From Heliocidaris tuberculata (lineage: Eukaryota > Echinodermata > Echinoidea > Camarodonta > Echinometridae): a stretch of 64,000 nt of DNA. Location of the stretch: assembly GCA_025618425.1 (NCBI GenBank), contig CM046838.1, positions 45,525,302-45,589,301 of the forward strand. The letters are read 5' to 3'. A program made the translations under genes and the position numbers. The notes below the pieces were generated by a model. The model was given only the letters and a program-made list of their open reading frames with translations. It searched no databases and was not told where the DNA came from. Of this stretch, positions 22,885-35,100 are shown piece by piece (position 1 is the stretch's first letter; the number at the start of each line of letters is the position of its first letter).

Positions 22885-23358
22885 TTTCTCTCATACTGAG
22901 AATTATATTTGCTGACGACGTAAACTTCATATTCCGAGTCATGTAGAATATTCGGCATATTGTTCTCTCATACTGAGAATTATATTCAGGTTTACTGACG
23001 ACGTAAACTTCATATTCCGAGTCATGTAGAATATTCGGCATATGGTTTCATTCCTATATCAAACTCTTCTATAAAATGATTGTTAATCAATACCCCAAAA
23101 GATATGTATTTGGGTATCTACGGGGGAGGGGGCAGGGAGCACGTGCCCCGGGCGGCACGTGAAGGGGACGCCAAAAAAAATTCCGAGTCATGTAGAATAT
23201 TCGGCATATGGTTTCATTCCTATATCAAACTTTTCTATAAATTATTGTTAATCAATACCCCAAAAGATATGTATTTGGGTATCTACGGGGGAGGGGGCAG
23301 GGAGCACGTGCCCCGGGAGCACGTGCCCCGGGCGGCACGTGAAGGGGGCGCCAAAAAA
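22885..23358 (+). repeat. Nested tandem repeats 3' of the TRIM gene
   Basis: A ~78 bp block (22885-22960) recurs at 22963-23043 (TTCTCTCATACTGAGAATTA, ATTCCGAGTCATGTAGAATA). Overlapping the second copy, a ~166 bp block (23015-23180) recurs at 23181-23358 with near identity, including GGGGGAGGGGGCAGGGAGCA. The last copy has an extra duplication of GAGCACGTGCCCCGG. The near identity indicates recent duplication or assembly slippage. Probably in or just after the TRIM 3'UTR. Confidence 0.85.
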
Positions 23359-23378
23359 AGCACAAAAACAAACAAACA

Positions 23379-23410
<32 letters not shown>

Positions 23411-24189
23411 AACGCAAAAGAGAAAAATAAAGAGAAGAAAATGAAGAAAATTTTGATCATCATTTAAGGATTATGCGCCCCCAATCTGCAAATAGTCCAG
23501 CAGATTTGTACTGAAAATCAAAGGAATTGTGCACTTTTTCATAAAAGCATGAAATTTGGCATGTCGGTAGAATTTTTGATGCTGAATAATTCTGGATATG
23601 GGCCCACCTAAAATTCGAACCCTGTGGCCCACTGTGCCCATTTTTTTGCAAAACATGACCCTCTCAGGGTATTTTCCTGCATGATTGATTTAATCATATA
23701 TTTGGTTGCCTGTGGATCATTCCTAAACTCTTCGTGCGTGTCGGATTCGGGGGGGGGCACTAAGGGCACGTACCCCCTCCCCGGCAAAACCCAGTCTGGC
23801 AAAAAATATGCCCAAAATGTACTTCTTGTGCCGTCGGCAGAACTATTAGACCCCCCAAAAGGCCCCCATGATAATCTTTTTTTGTCAGAGATTTTCAGGC
23901 TTTTGCCCCCCCCCCCCCCCCCCCCGCAGCAGAATCCTGGATGTGCTTCAGATTATATTCACTTTCATCATCATCCATATTTCATCTATTCATCCCTATC
24001 ATAAAAATGTATGATTATTCAGCAATACCCTTACAGCAGCACATTATAGTTCATGTGTCTCATTTCATTTTCTTCCCTCCCTACATTAAGATAAGTCACG
24101 AACACTGTCAAGATTTGTCATCATCTTTCACCGTCTGTCCTTCTATCTTCCCTCTCCCTTCTCCGACCTGTCAAAACCAGAGTTCTCTG
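23359..24189. other. Non-coding interval, A-rich and C-run repeats
   Basis: Contains an (AAAAC)n tract (23364-23412) and a C run (23906-23925) followed by AGCAGAATCCTGGATG, which resembles a degenerate MITE end. No gene recognised. Confidence 0.5.
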
Positions 24190-25600
24190 TGATGGACACC
24201 CTGTCTAGCCAACCCCTCCTTCTTACTCTCGACCTTCCCTTTCTCGGTTGTCATCCTTTTTCACTATATTTGCTTCTATTTCTCTCCCACTACCCTCTCT
24301 CATGCATCTTTCTCTTTACCATCACTCTCAACAGCTCTCTTTATAAACACCCCATCCCCTTTTCCTCACTTGCAATCTACCCCGCAATCTTCCTTTTTCT
24401 TCTCTCTGACAATTACTTCCTCTCATCTCAATCTTTCTCCCCCACCCCTCTCTCGCTCTCTGCTCCTTCCTTCCTCCGTCCCTTCCTCTCCCCCCCCCCC
24501 TCCGACTCTCTCTGTATTTCACTCAGTATCTACCTTCTTTCTCTCTCTCTCAATCTTCCTTTCTCTTTCTCTCTTCACCTTACGTCCTCTATCTGCCCTC
24601 ATCCCAATCTTTCTCCCCACCCCCTCTCTGCCCCTTCCCCCTCTCCCTATTTCTCTTTTCCCTCTCACTAAATCACTATCTACATGTACATGTACCTCCC
24701 CCTCTCTCTCTCTCACTCTCAATCTTCCTTTCTCTTTCTCTCTCCCCTTACTTTCCCTATGTCTACTCATCTCAATCTTTCTCCCTCCCCAATTTCTCTC
24801 TGCTCCTTCCTCCCTCTGACCTCCCTCCATCTATCTCTCTTTCTCTCTCACTAAATCAATATCTACCCCCTTTTCTCAATCTTCCTTTTTCTTTCTCTTT
24901 CACCTTTAAATCCTCTATCTCTACTCATCTCAATCTTTCTCCTCCCACCCCCTCTCTCTCTCTCTCTCTCTCTGCCCCTTCCTCCCTCCCCCCCCCCCTC
25001 TCACTAAATCACTTTCTAAACCCTCTTCTCACTCTCAATCTTCCTTTCTCTTTCTCTTTCACCCTCACTTCTTCTATCTCTACTCATCTCAATCTTTCTC
25101 CTCCCACCCCCTCTCTCTGTCTGTGCCCCTTCCTCCCTCCCCCCTCTAACTAAATCACTTTCTAAACCCTCTTCTCACTCTCAATCTTCCTTTCTCTTTC
25201 TCTTTCACCCTCACTTCTTCTATCTCTACTCATCTCAATCTTTCTCCTCCCACCCCCCCCCCTCTCTCTCTGTCTGTGCCCCTTCCTCCCCCCCTCTCAC
25301 TAAATCACTTTCTAAACCCTCTTCTCACTCTCAATCTTCCTTTCTCTTTCTCTTTCTCTTTCTTCACCCCTCTCTGCTCCTTCCTCCCTCTCTCCTCCCC
25401 TCCATCTATCTCTCTTTCTCTCTCACTCTCAATCTTCCTTTCTCTTTCTCTTTCTCTTTCACCCTTACTTCCTCTATCTCTACTCATCTCAATCTACCCC
25501 CTGCTCCTCCCTCCCTCTCTCTCCTCCCCCTCCATCTCTCTCTCTCTTTCTCTCTCACTAAATCACTATCTAGCGCCTCTTCTCACTCTCAATCTTCCTC
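24190..25600 (+). repeat. Pyrimidine-rich minisatellite, ~1.4 kb
   Basis: Almost entirely C/T on the plus strand. In the second half a unit of roughly 110-130 bp recurs (CTCAATCTTCCTTTCTCTTT, CTACTCATCTCAATCTTTCT, CACTAAATCACTTTCTAAAC) at about 24840, 25000, 25150 and 25300. The long open frames on both strands here are compositional artefacts (Ser/Leu/Pro or Arg/Glu runs). Confidence 0.9.
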
Positions 25601-28370
25601 GATTGTACTCGGTACAAATGACCTTTATCTGCGCATGCGCATGCTGTAATTACGAACTGGCTTCCTAGGATATATAGACTCAGCAAATCTATTTACACCT
25701 TGTGACTTTCAACCAAAATTTTGACGAAATTTTGATGAAAACATTGTAAATATCTAAGAATAGGAAAACAATGCATGGAGAACTTCATCTAGTTAACTTC
25801 ATCCACGTATGATGATCGTTTATTATCTTGATTATGTATCTTGATTATATAGCTGAAACAAGATGAAAATAAAAGCATTTAATGCCACTTATCAATACAT
25901 GTATCAAGAATATAAATGCCCACTATAGTAAACATTATATCAAAATAAGAGCATTATAATGCTTCTTAAACATGCACATACGTATATTATAAGCTTGTGC
26001 AGACTGAAAGCTTACATACTATTATTTTAAAAAGATGGCTCATATTGTTAGCATTAATGAAAATATTTTGTAGCTTTAAAAGTACCAACAATAGACAATT
26101 ACTCTACATCTATTGGTATTAATTGCTGGTGAAATTGTACCTGGCGCTTTGATCTCTATCATACATAGTTTGGAATTCAAATGAAATAATATGCTTTCAA
26201 AATAGTATACAAGATTTTCTTGATATACTATAACATGAAAGTTATTGTTCACATAATAAAAAGAAAAGAAAAGAAAGATATTATTCATGATATCAATGGA
26301 TAAACTACAGCTGTTACATAAGATCTGGATATTTAAAAGTGTTTTTGTAAACATAAAACCATGGAACAGAAGTGTACATCCATTATTCGGTTAATATTTC
26401 TTTTACAAACTGAATACTAACTATATATGTTACTGTATAAAGTGATGAAGCATTAGTAAAAACAAACATGTGATAAGTTTTAATACAGGATTTTGTATGG
26501 ATCGGTCTACATAAGAAAAGAATGTTGCAACCTTGGAAATTTGTTTGCAATTTAGTGATATATTCCTTTTTAAAATCTGCTTACAATCAGTTGAATTTTC
26601 ACACATATTCATAATATGTTTTCTGTGAGATTTCTACATTAAACTACATAGCATGACATGGGTTTTTTTGGTTCACTAAAATTCATGGATGTAAAACATT
26701 GTGGACCTGGCTAATGTAAAAAAGTCCAATGTGCAATATCATATATTAAATATTTTCCATCTATCATCAATATGTTTTTAAACAAACCTGCAATTTTTTA
26801 AAGCAGATTAAAAAAAAAATTGTATGAAGCTTGCTCTGTGAAACAAATAGAGATAAAAACTACTTAATAAAGGAAATTACTTGTGTATCTGTGAATATAT
26901 TTAAGACTGAGATCAGTCACATCATTGAATTGTTTTGCAAGATGATACAATTTTTTTAAAATTCTTACTATCTCAACCCACAATATCCATAATAAACATA
27001 CAAACATTAAAAGTACTGACCTTTGTGATAACTTTACACAGTCATAATTTCAGGTGCAATTATAAAATAGAAAGCTGCAGGAAATTTATTTGAATACTAA
27101 GTATAGTTCAGATGACAATCTTATAACAGAGGAAGTATAACCACAGGAGTAAATTTTCTTTTTTTCTTAAATCTGCTAATACTCCATTATATCTAAATCA
27201 TACTTCACACAGTACAGGCGATCATTTACAATAATGTACTACAACTTCCCACAGTGAATTATACTGTAAATGTTTGTGAATATGCTTTAACAACCACGGG
27301 ACATCAGCTGCTAACAATGGATAGACTGAAATATATTCCTTAATCGTCCAAGGGCAAAGTTCAAAATCTTGCAGTCTTGCACATTTAATTCATGGACCCC
27401 CATAAGTGTACATCTCATGCATGAGGAGAAAGATCAAAATTTGAGCAACCTGAGCATTTTCATTGCCATTAACTTGTTTTTTTGCACTAGGAATTCACGA
27501 ACGGACAAAAGGAATGAAATCATCACACTGGCTACAAAAAAGCAGGTTCAAATTAATTGTTTCCTCATAAAAGAAAGGAAAAAGAAAACAAATTTGCAGT
27601 TTGGCACCTTTACTTCGGAGAACATGAATGAGGAGAAACACCAACATTGGAGCACAACTTGAGCACATTTCATCAATTCTCATTATCCTTTAAAAAAATT
27701 TCCCCCCAGAGCCTTGAGCATTTGCATCACTTTCAAATACTCAATACTTTAATTATTACTATTATTATCACTATTATTATTATTATTATTATTATCATTA
27801 TTACTATTATTCAGTTTTTTTTCACACCAGGAATTCCTGAAGGGACAGAAGGTCTATGATCATCAATTGGCAATACAACGACAGGTTCAAATTCATTGTT
27901 TTCTCATTTAAAAAAATAATTTTATAATTCACAGTAATTTCTTTTCCTATGTTTGTATTTCATATGTCTAATGGGAATAATAAAAGTGGGGAAAGAAATG
28001 ATTAGAATTGCCAATTTGAAGAAAAACCAATTCACCTAGCCTTTAAGGAAACTATCAAACATTTTGATATAGTTGTGAAAGTAGTTGAATTGTTAGGAAT
28101 TTTATTTCAGAATTAAAAAAATAATACCCCTGCAATTTTAAAGAAAATTATTTAGAAATGGGGCAATCTATCACTATTTTCAGTAAAATTGACCTTGCCT
28201 CCCATAACCTTTTGGACAAACTATTCAAAAGCTATTGAAAATAAATGAAAAATAAAAAGTACCTTTCAAAAGATCTATGCTCTGCAAAAAAAAGGAAGAA
28301 AATGGCTGTTTATCCAACTGGTTTCTGAGATGTTAGCACTGGCTGCAGGTGTTCAACAAGCAATGAGAGA
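25601..28370. other. AT-rich interval 3' of MTAP, no gene seen
   Basis: No coding region recognised. Part may be MTAP 3'UTR, since MTAP ends at 28371 on the minus strand. A diverged duplication is present: about 27362-27570 and 27590-27905 share ATGAGGAGAAA, TTGAGCA, AGGAATTC and GACAGGTTCAAATT-like words, the second copy carrying a (TTA)n tract at 27751-27811. Confidence 0.5.
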
Positions 28371-31300
28371 TCACATGATGGACTCTTTAGCTGTCGCCTG
28401 TAGATAGATAATGAAGTATGTAGGTAAAAATAACAACAATGAATTTGTGAAAGCTACTTCTGACCTACTTTTGTGTTTGACAAAAGGAAGCAACTGTCAT
28501 TTGAAATTTGTCAAAAATTAAAGGGCAATCCAACCTTGGTAATAAGATGATTTGTGTGAAAGCAGAAAAATAAGAAAAACAGGATGGTGAAAGTTTGAAA
28601 GAAATCGGACAAGGACTAAGAAAGTTATGGATGTTTGAAAAATGAGATCACTACATCTATGCGAATTTCAAATTGGCAATTTGGTGAGTCAATTGTGACA
28701 TTTTTGTGGACAACTCTCCCATTTGTCGTACATAAAAATATTAATTTGCGGTTTTCTTCGAGACGCTTTTACCCTCGGGGCTGTACTCAAAATATATTGG
28801 AGATAGCATATTGTTATAGGTCTTCATGAACGAAAAGATCCTACTGAGTAATGCATTTTGAAAAAAAGTGACATTTTAGTCATTTTGTGTGTTAGAGTGA
28901 ATGGGGAAGTTGTCCACAGCTACATCACAGTGACATTACCTATTCGGCCAATTTGAAATTCCATAGTGATTACAACTTTCAAAAATTCATAACTTTCTTA
29001 TTGCTTGTCCGATTTCGTTCAAACTTTCACCAAACTGCTTCTCTGATTTTTCCTCTTTCTTTCAAAGCAACTTGCTATTAAGGTTGGATTTCCCTTTAAA
29101 GGAAAAAACACCAACCAACAATTTACACCTAAACCTAAACCTAAACCTAGCCTAAATCCCAATGGTAACCCTAACCCTGTATCTTTGCCGTGATAGAGCC
29201 AGGAGTAAATGGTGCCAGAGAAAATGTTGGATCACCACTCTCATACATGCACATGTACAGAAACATCAGTGTCTGAATCTGAAAGTGAGTAGCTTTCCAA
29301 GTCTAGTCGTGGGGGGTATCTTCAAGGAATGTTAAAGGGAAATCCAGCCTTAACAGCATATATTGCTTCAAAGGACAGCAGTAATATCAGAGGAGGCAAA
29401 TCGGTGAAAGTTTGAACAAACTGGACAAGCAATAAAACTAAATTGTTAATTATGCGAACATTGTAATCACTATAAAGCATATGTGAATTTCCAATTGGCG
29501 GTAATGTCACTGTGATGTAGTGTTGGACAACTCTCCCATTTGTTCCAACACACAATGAATAAAATATAATTTGTCAAGATTTATGACTAGGTAGGACATT
29601 CTCTATTTTTTGAGGATCTGTTTTTTTTTTCTTTCTGACTTTTCTGTATTCACCCAATTAAACTCACCAGAAGGGGTGGACTGCCCTTTACATGTCACCT
29701 GACACGTGAGCCTTGGGCCATTCTTTGTAAAGTGAAACTTTCGGTCACACACGTGACCATCAAAAATTGCCTCATTGCCTGAATATCAGACTACATTTTA
29801 TTGACTTTTTTATATTACCAGTTTCTTACATGAAAAAGATTTCCTTTTCCTTGACAAGAAAAAGTCATTAGCCGTAATGTTTTTGCAGATACATTTAAAA
29901 ACACCCTTTTTTGAGTAGTCACACACGTGACCGACCCAATTTTCACCTCTAAAAGAAAAGAATGCTCACTAATTTAGGAAAAAAATTGCTTTCAAATTGT
30001 TCAGAGCAATCCTACCATACAGTAATGAAAAGTGGAAGCTTGCACTCCAAGGGAAAAACAAGAAAAGTAGGGTTGAATACCAACAAGTAAGACCCTTTTT
30101 CGGGCGAGGTCACACACGTGACTGACCTAATGTTCACCTCTGAAAGAAAATGATGTACTCTCATTTAAAATATTTACCCACCATCTGTTGGGGGTGAGAT
30201 TGTTATTCAAATATCCAAAATTAGAGACTTCTACTACACGACAAATATGGGGGAAATTAGATTTACACAAACTATTTTTCAGGATTTTGGTCACACACGT
30301 GACAGAAAATGGCCCCTTATTACGGTCCCTAACATGTCGCATGCAAAAATGAAATCCAACATTACGGTAATTCTACAAGTGAGTAGATGTAGCTATCCAG
30401 GGATAGTGGTGGGTATCTTTAACTTCAAGGAGTGTTAAATTACCAGAGGAAGTTGACTCAGCCTGGATTTCTGCACATAGAGATGAAATCACTTCCCCAT
30501 TTTTTTTCAAGGACATATTTCTGACAAGTCCCTAACATTTCTTGACCTTTTTCCTGCTAAGTTCAAACTATTCACATACATACACATTTCAATTCTTACA
30601 GTGCCTAGTAGTTTACAAGCACTTATCACAAATATAATTTTTTAGCAAAAATTTTCAACCAAAGTATTTTTTTTTCCATTCTTCATCTTGATTCTGTTAC
30701 ATTTTATCTTTCATCATGAACCAATGTTGATTTTGGGAAGAAAATCAAATTTTCCTTTACAGTTAAAAATTTTCTGACACTGGGATGCTTGAACTGCCTA
30801 CAGTGCTGAAAGGGTTTAGAAGTATTCTTTAATTTCTGACTTTCTAACCTCCGATTGTATGTCATCCTTTAGCCCCTTATCTGCTCATTTTATTCTATTT
30901 TGATAGATATTGGGAAATTTCTGAGTAAAGCTGGACTAAATAATGAAACTAAATCATATAAACAGACTTGTTGCTTGCTCAGTCATTACTTTGAATTTGT
31001 AGGATCATTTGCTTAATATGAATGAACTTCTGATAATAAGAATCCTAATACTATTTTGCAAAGTAAATGCTGACCGGACTGGAGACTACAATATCATGGA
31101 CCATATCCATATAACTATTTACTTCAATTTTTACTTATTTAAACATGTCATCTCAATTTCAGAACGTCAAAAATAAAATCTGCATCTACTTTGTTCTACC
31201 CTTGCAAACAATGCTTTATACGTACCTTAGTATCTGATGGCTTGCCACTCTCTCACTCACTCTCTCTTTCTCTCCTATTCAAGCTTTCATTGTTTCCCAT

Positions 31301-32164
31301 AAAGTATCTTACCAAGTGTGCCTGGATAGTCCCTGTCCAGTCTTCTCTGGCTATTTTTGGAATGACATCGAGTAGGACCTTCTTCCCATTAGCAGCATTC
31401 ATAGCAAACGTCTTCATCACCACCTCAACAGATACCTATAAGTCAGAGCGAGGGATAAATTAATTTTCTACTACAATTTGTATAACATACAATTTCAAGA
31501 ACATATGCAGTAAAGGCAAGCCAAGTATCACAATAAAGAATGATCTTGTTTATCTTTTGGAATGAAAATATTGGAGAATCACTAACATGAAATTCATGAA
31601 ATACGAAAATCAGACAAAAGTTACAAAATTATAAAGGAAAAAGCTAATCTATACTGCAACCACCAGGGCAATTTTCGCGTAATGTCTTTTATGCATATGT
31701 TTCATCCATAAATGAACAATCTCTCGATATGACCATTGAATAATGGGAGAACAGTATATAATACTGATGAGGCTACCCTGGGTAAACAATACATATTATT
31801 ATTATCATCATCACTACCATAAGTCATTTCATATGTCGTATCAAGACATTTCTCATTTAGGCCAAAAAAAATATATTGTTTGGTTGTCCTCGAGTGACAT
31901 TTTTTGAAAAAGAGGGTCGGTCGGTCGGATTTTTCTTTTTTTTTTTTTTTTTTAACACTGAGAAAATAAAGGAGGCAAAGCAAGTTTCAATATTTAACGT
32001 TTTTACATGGTATTTACATTGATTAATTATCACCCAGAAACATAAAAGAGTTGTTATTTCTCTTACACTGTTTAAGTCTTGTATATTAAACAATTTATGT
32101 AATACAAACTGTTGTTGAAATTAATTTCGCTTTTCCACGTAAGTTCTGCCGTGGTTGGGTTTTG

Positions 32165-32195
<31 letters not shown>

Positions 32196-35100
32196 GGTCG
32201 GCCCCATTTCAGAGGGTCGGTCGGTCGAGGATAACCAAACAATTTTTTTTTTGGGCCTTATGGATGAAATCATTAGAAAGATGTCATATGTCGTATGGGA
32301 CACATTGCACAAAATCGCCCACTACCACGAATATACATTATAATCCCCTTCTTTTGTGGAGTTTAAAATTGCAGCTAGCTTGCTATTCATAAAATCAAAT
32401 CAAAAGTACATGTAATGGGAGTACTGTAAAACCACAAACTTTGGGCACATTCAAAGTTCGCAAATTTCGTGAGTGGTTCAGATTCGCGAAAGTTTCATGC
32501 CGTGAAATTATTGAATCGTAATTGACGTAACACTAAATTTTTTTGCAAATCGCGAAAATTTCTTGCTGTGAAAGGGCTGTCATTTACAATTCGTGAAAGT
32601 TTCATGCTGCCAACGTTTCTGGTTTAATACAGTAATTAATGTCTGGGGCTATATGGTTTTCAAGATACTGTAAGACAGAAAATTTTGCAACCTATGCAGG
32701 GTTGTGATTCACTTTGGCGACATTTGCTCTTGGGACTTTGGCCTCTGGGCTATATTATAGAAAATATACAGGGTTAGGGTAAGGGCTGTGATTAGGTTCA
32801 AGACTAGGTCTTGAGTTAGGATTACACTAGTAGCAGACAGAGCTATACATACAGAGAGTTGCGACACTGGAGGTGGCTTCTGGTTGGTCAGTTATTTCAT
32901 GGAGCTGCAATTAGTTCCCTCCTATAGAGAATGTACGTGTAAGGGAACTACTGGGCGCTCCACGATCCGCCATGTTTTAAACAAAGACCGTGTACGTGTA
33001 GGCTTATTATGCGCGTGTCACAACTCTCTCTTTCAACATGCTCTGGTAGCAGAAATTGGACTGGGAGCAATTGTTGACAGAGCATTTGCAGTGCAATCTT
33101 TGTCACAAGACTGTGTATGTGGTTTACATCTTCTTCACTTCACTTTACAAAGAGCTGGTAGATAAAAATCCACAGCTTTTCCTTAACTTACTGGTTCATC
33201 CGTCTCTCTCCAGCTGTCATAGTCCGTTGGCAAGGCAATGGCGGCGTAGCACAGACCCTGTTCCTTGGCGAGGACAACCTCCGGTACAGTGGTCATGTTG
33301 ATCACATCTCCACCCAGGATACGGAACATCTTACTCTCAGCCCGTGACGAAAAACGGGGACCCTCGATGGTGACCACTGTTCCCTTGTCATGGCATGTCA
33401 GGCCCAAGGACTTGACGGATGCGATAAGATGCTACAGAATGGGCAATCAAAAACACTTTGAAAAAAGCAGATGTTACCAGTATTGATGAATATGCTTTTA
33501 ATAAACAGATGTAATCAAATAATAATGCAATCAAACTGTGCAATCCTACATGTATGCTCTCCTTGGGAAGTACCAAAAGCAGAAAAAAAAAAAATATTTA
33601 TATGAACTTACTCAACATCATTTTATTCATAAAGAGAGTCATTTCAAGGACAACTCATATGATGTTCTAGTACATCAAATACAATTTTAGGGAAATAAAA
33701 TTTGTAAAAGGAAACTCTCAATATGAATGCAGAAAAGGGATAAAGTAAAACAAAGAATTATTATGAAAAAAAAATCTGTCTTTCCAATTGAATTACTAAA
33801 ACCTTTCAAAATCATAGGGGCCGAAAAGGGTTGAAATCCTCCATGCATGTAAGATGGATTACTGTCCCATGCCTTACCTCTCGGGTTCTTTCGCAGAAAG
33901 GGGAATGCATGGCGATGTGAGATATGCCCTTAGGACTCCCTTCCTCTCCGCCATAGTAGGTCTGAAGCCTCTTGTAGGTCCTGTCGATGAACTGGTCTGG
34001 GACCACGATGTGGCCGGGAGCAATCTGCTCCTGGAGAGACCCACAGGCCGTCGTCACTATGAGGTGGGTACATCCCTCCTGCTTCAGGGCGGCGACATTG
34101 GCGCGGAAGTTGATGTTGGAGGGCATGATGTCATGCTTGCGTCCGTGTCTGTTCGGAGGAGATACTTGATGATGGTGAATGGAATTTCAATTTCAATTTC
34201 AATTCATTCTTAAAACACAAACATGATTTTATAAGAATGGTGTGTAATAATACATCATGTATTACATGTATAATTACTCTGGATCGAACACTATATCCTT
34301 ATGCTAAATTTAAAGTGTACCAATCACCTCAAAAAATAATTTGTGTACCGCTAGAAAGTTTAAAATCAACTTCAAAGAATTTTATCTGGCATTCTATAGG
34401 TCAACAGTTTAGAAGTATGAAGGAAATAAGGGATAACATTAAGGTGCCCGATTATGTGCATAAGAATTGATGTATGCTGTAAGGTCTTAGAATCACCAAA
34501 ATGATAAGAAAAGTGACTAAATCCTGCTGAGAGCCACATGCACTGCACACAGAAATGTGTATATGGGACTACACACAAATGTTCGGCCCAAATATTTCAG
34601 CTGTTTCTTATCCTATTTTGAATGTGAGAGCATTTGAAGAGCAATCCTTTTCAGGGTACATATCTACTATGCTAATCTTCTAAACTAATATAAAAAGAAT
34701 GAGAAAGCTCACAAATTATTTTTTACCTTTCCCAGAACTCAATCTTCCCTTTAACCTAAGAACAACTGCAACCCTAACCCTATGTACATTGACAAAATAA
34801 AACCCAGAGCATAAGTCACCAGAACATGTGTTGGATCACCTGACTTTGACCCTGAGAGAAAATAATTTTGTTTACCTTGCCAGAAGAACACAGTCCACTC
34901 CTTCGATCTGGCCGAAGATAAGAGCATCAGAGGGCTGTAGGATTCAAACAAAATTATGAAGATCTATAGAGAAAACATGATACTATATTCACATTTGCCA
35001 AAAATGTAGTCATCAAGGAACAGAAGATGACTTCTTATATCACAACATCATCCATTTATACAGGATTTAAAAGAAATAACTCAGATTATACCTGTAAAAC

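Noticed and set aside
24189..24819. Ser/Leu/Pro-rich open frames of 149-160 codons
   Set aside because: Products of the CT-rich minisatellite; the opposite strand is open too.
29115..29180. Interstitial telomere array
   Set aside because: Only three CCTAAA units and one CCCTAACCCT; similar words occur in a related dispersed repeat at 34735-34862.
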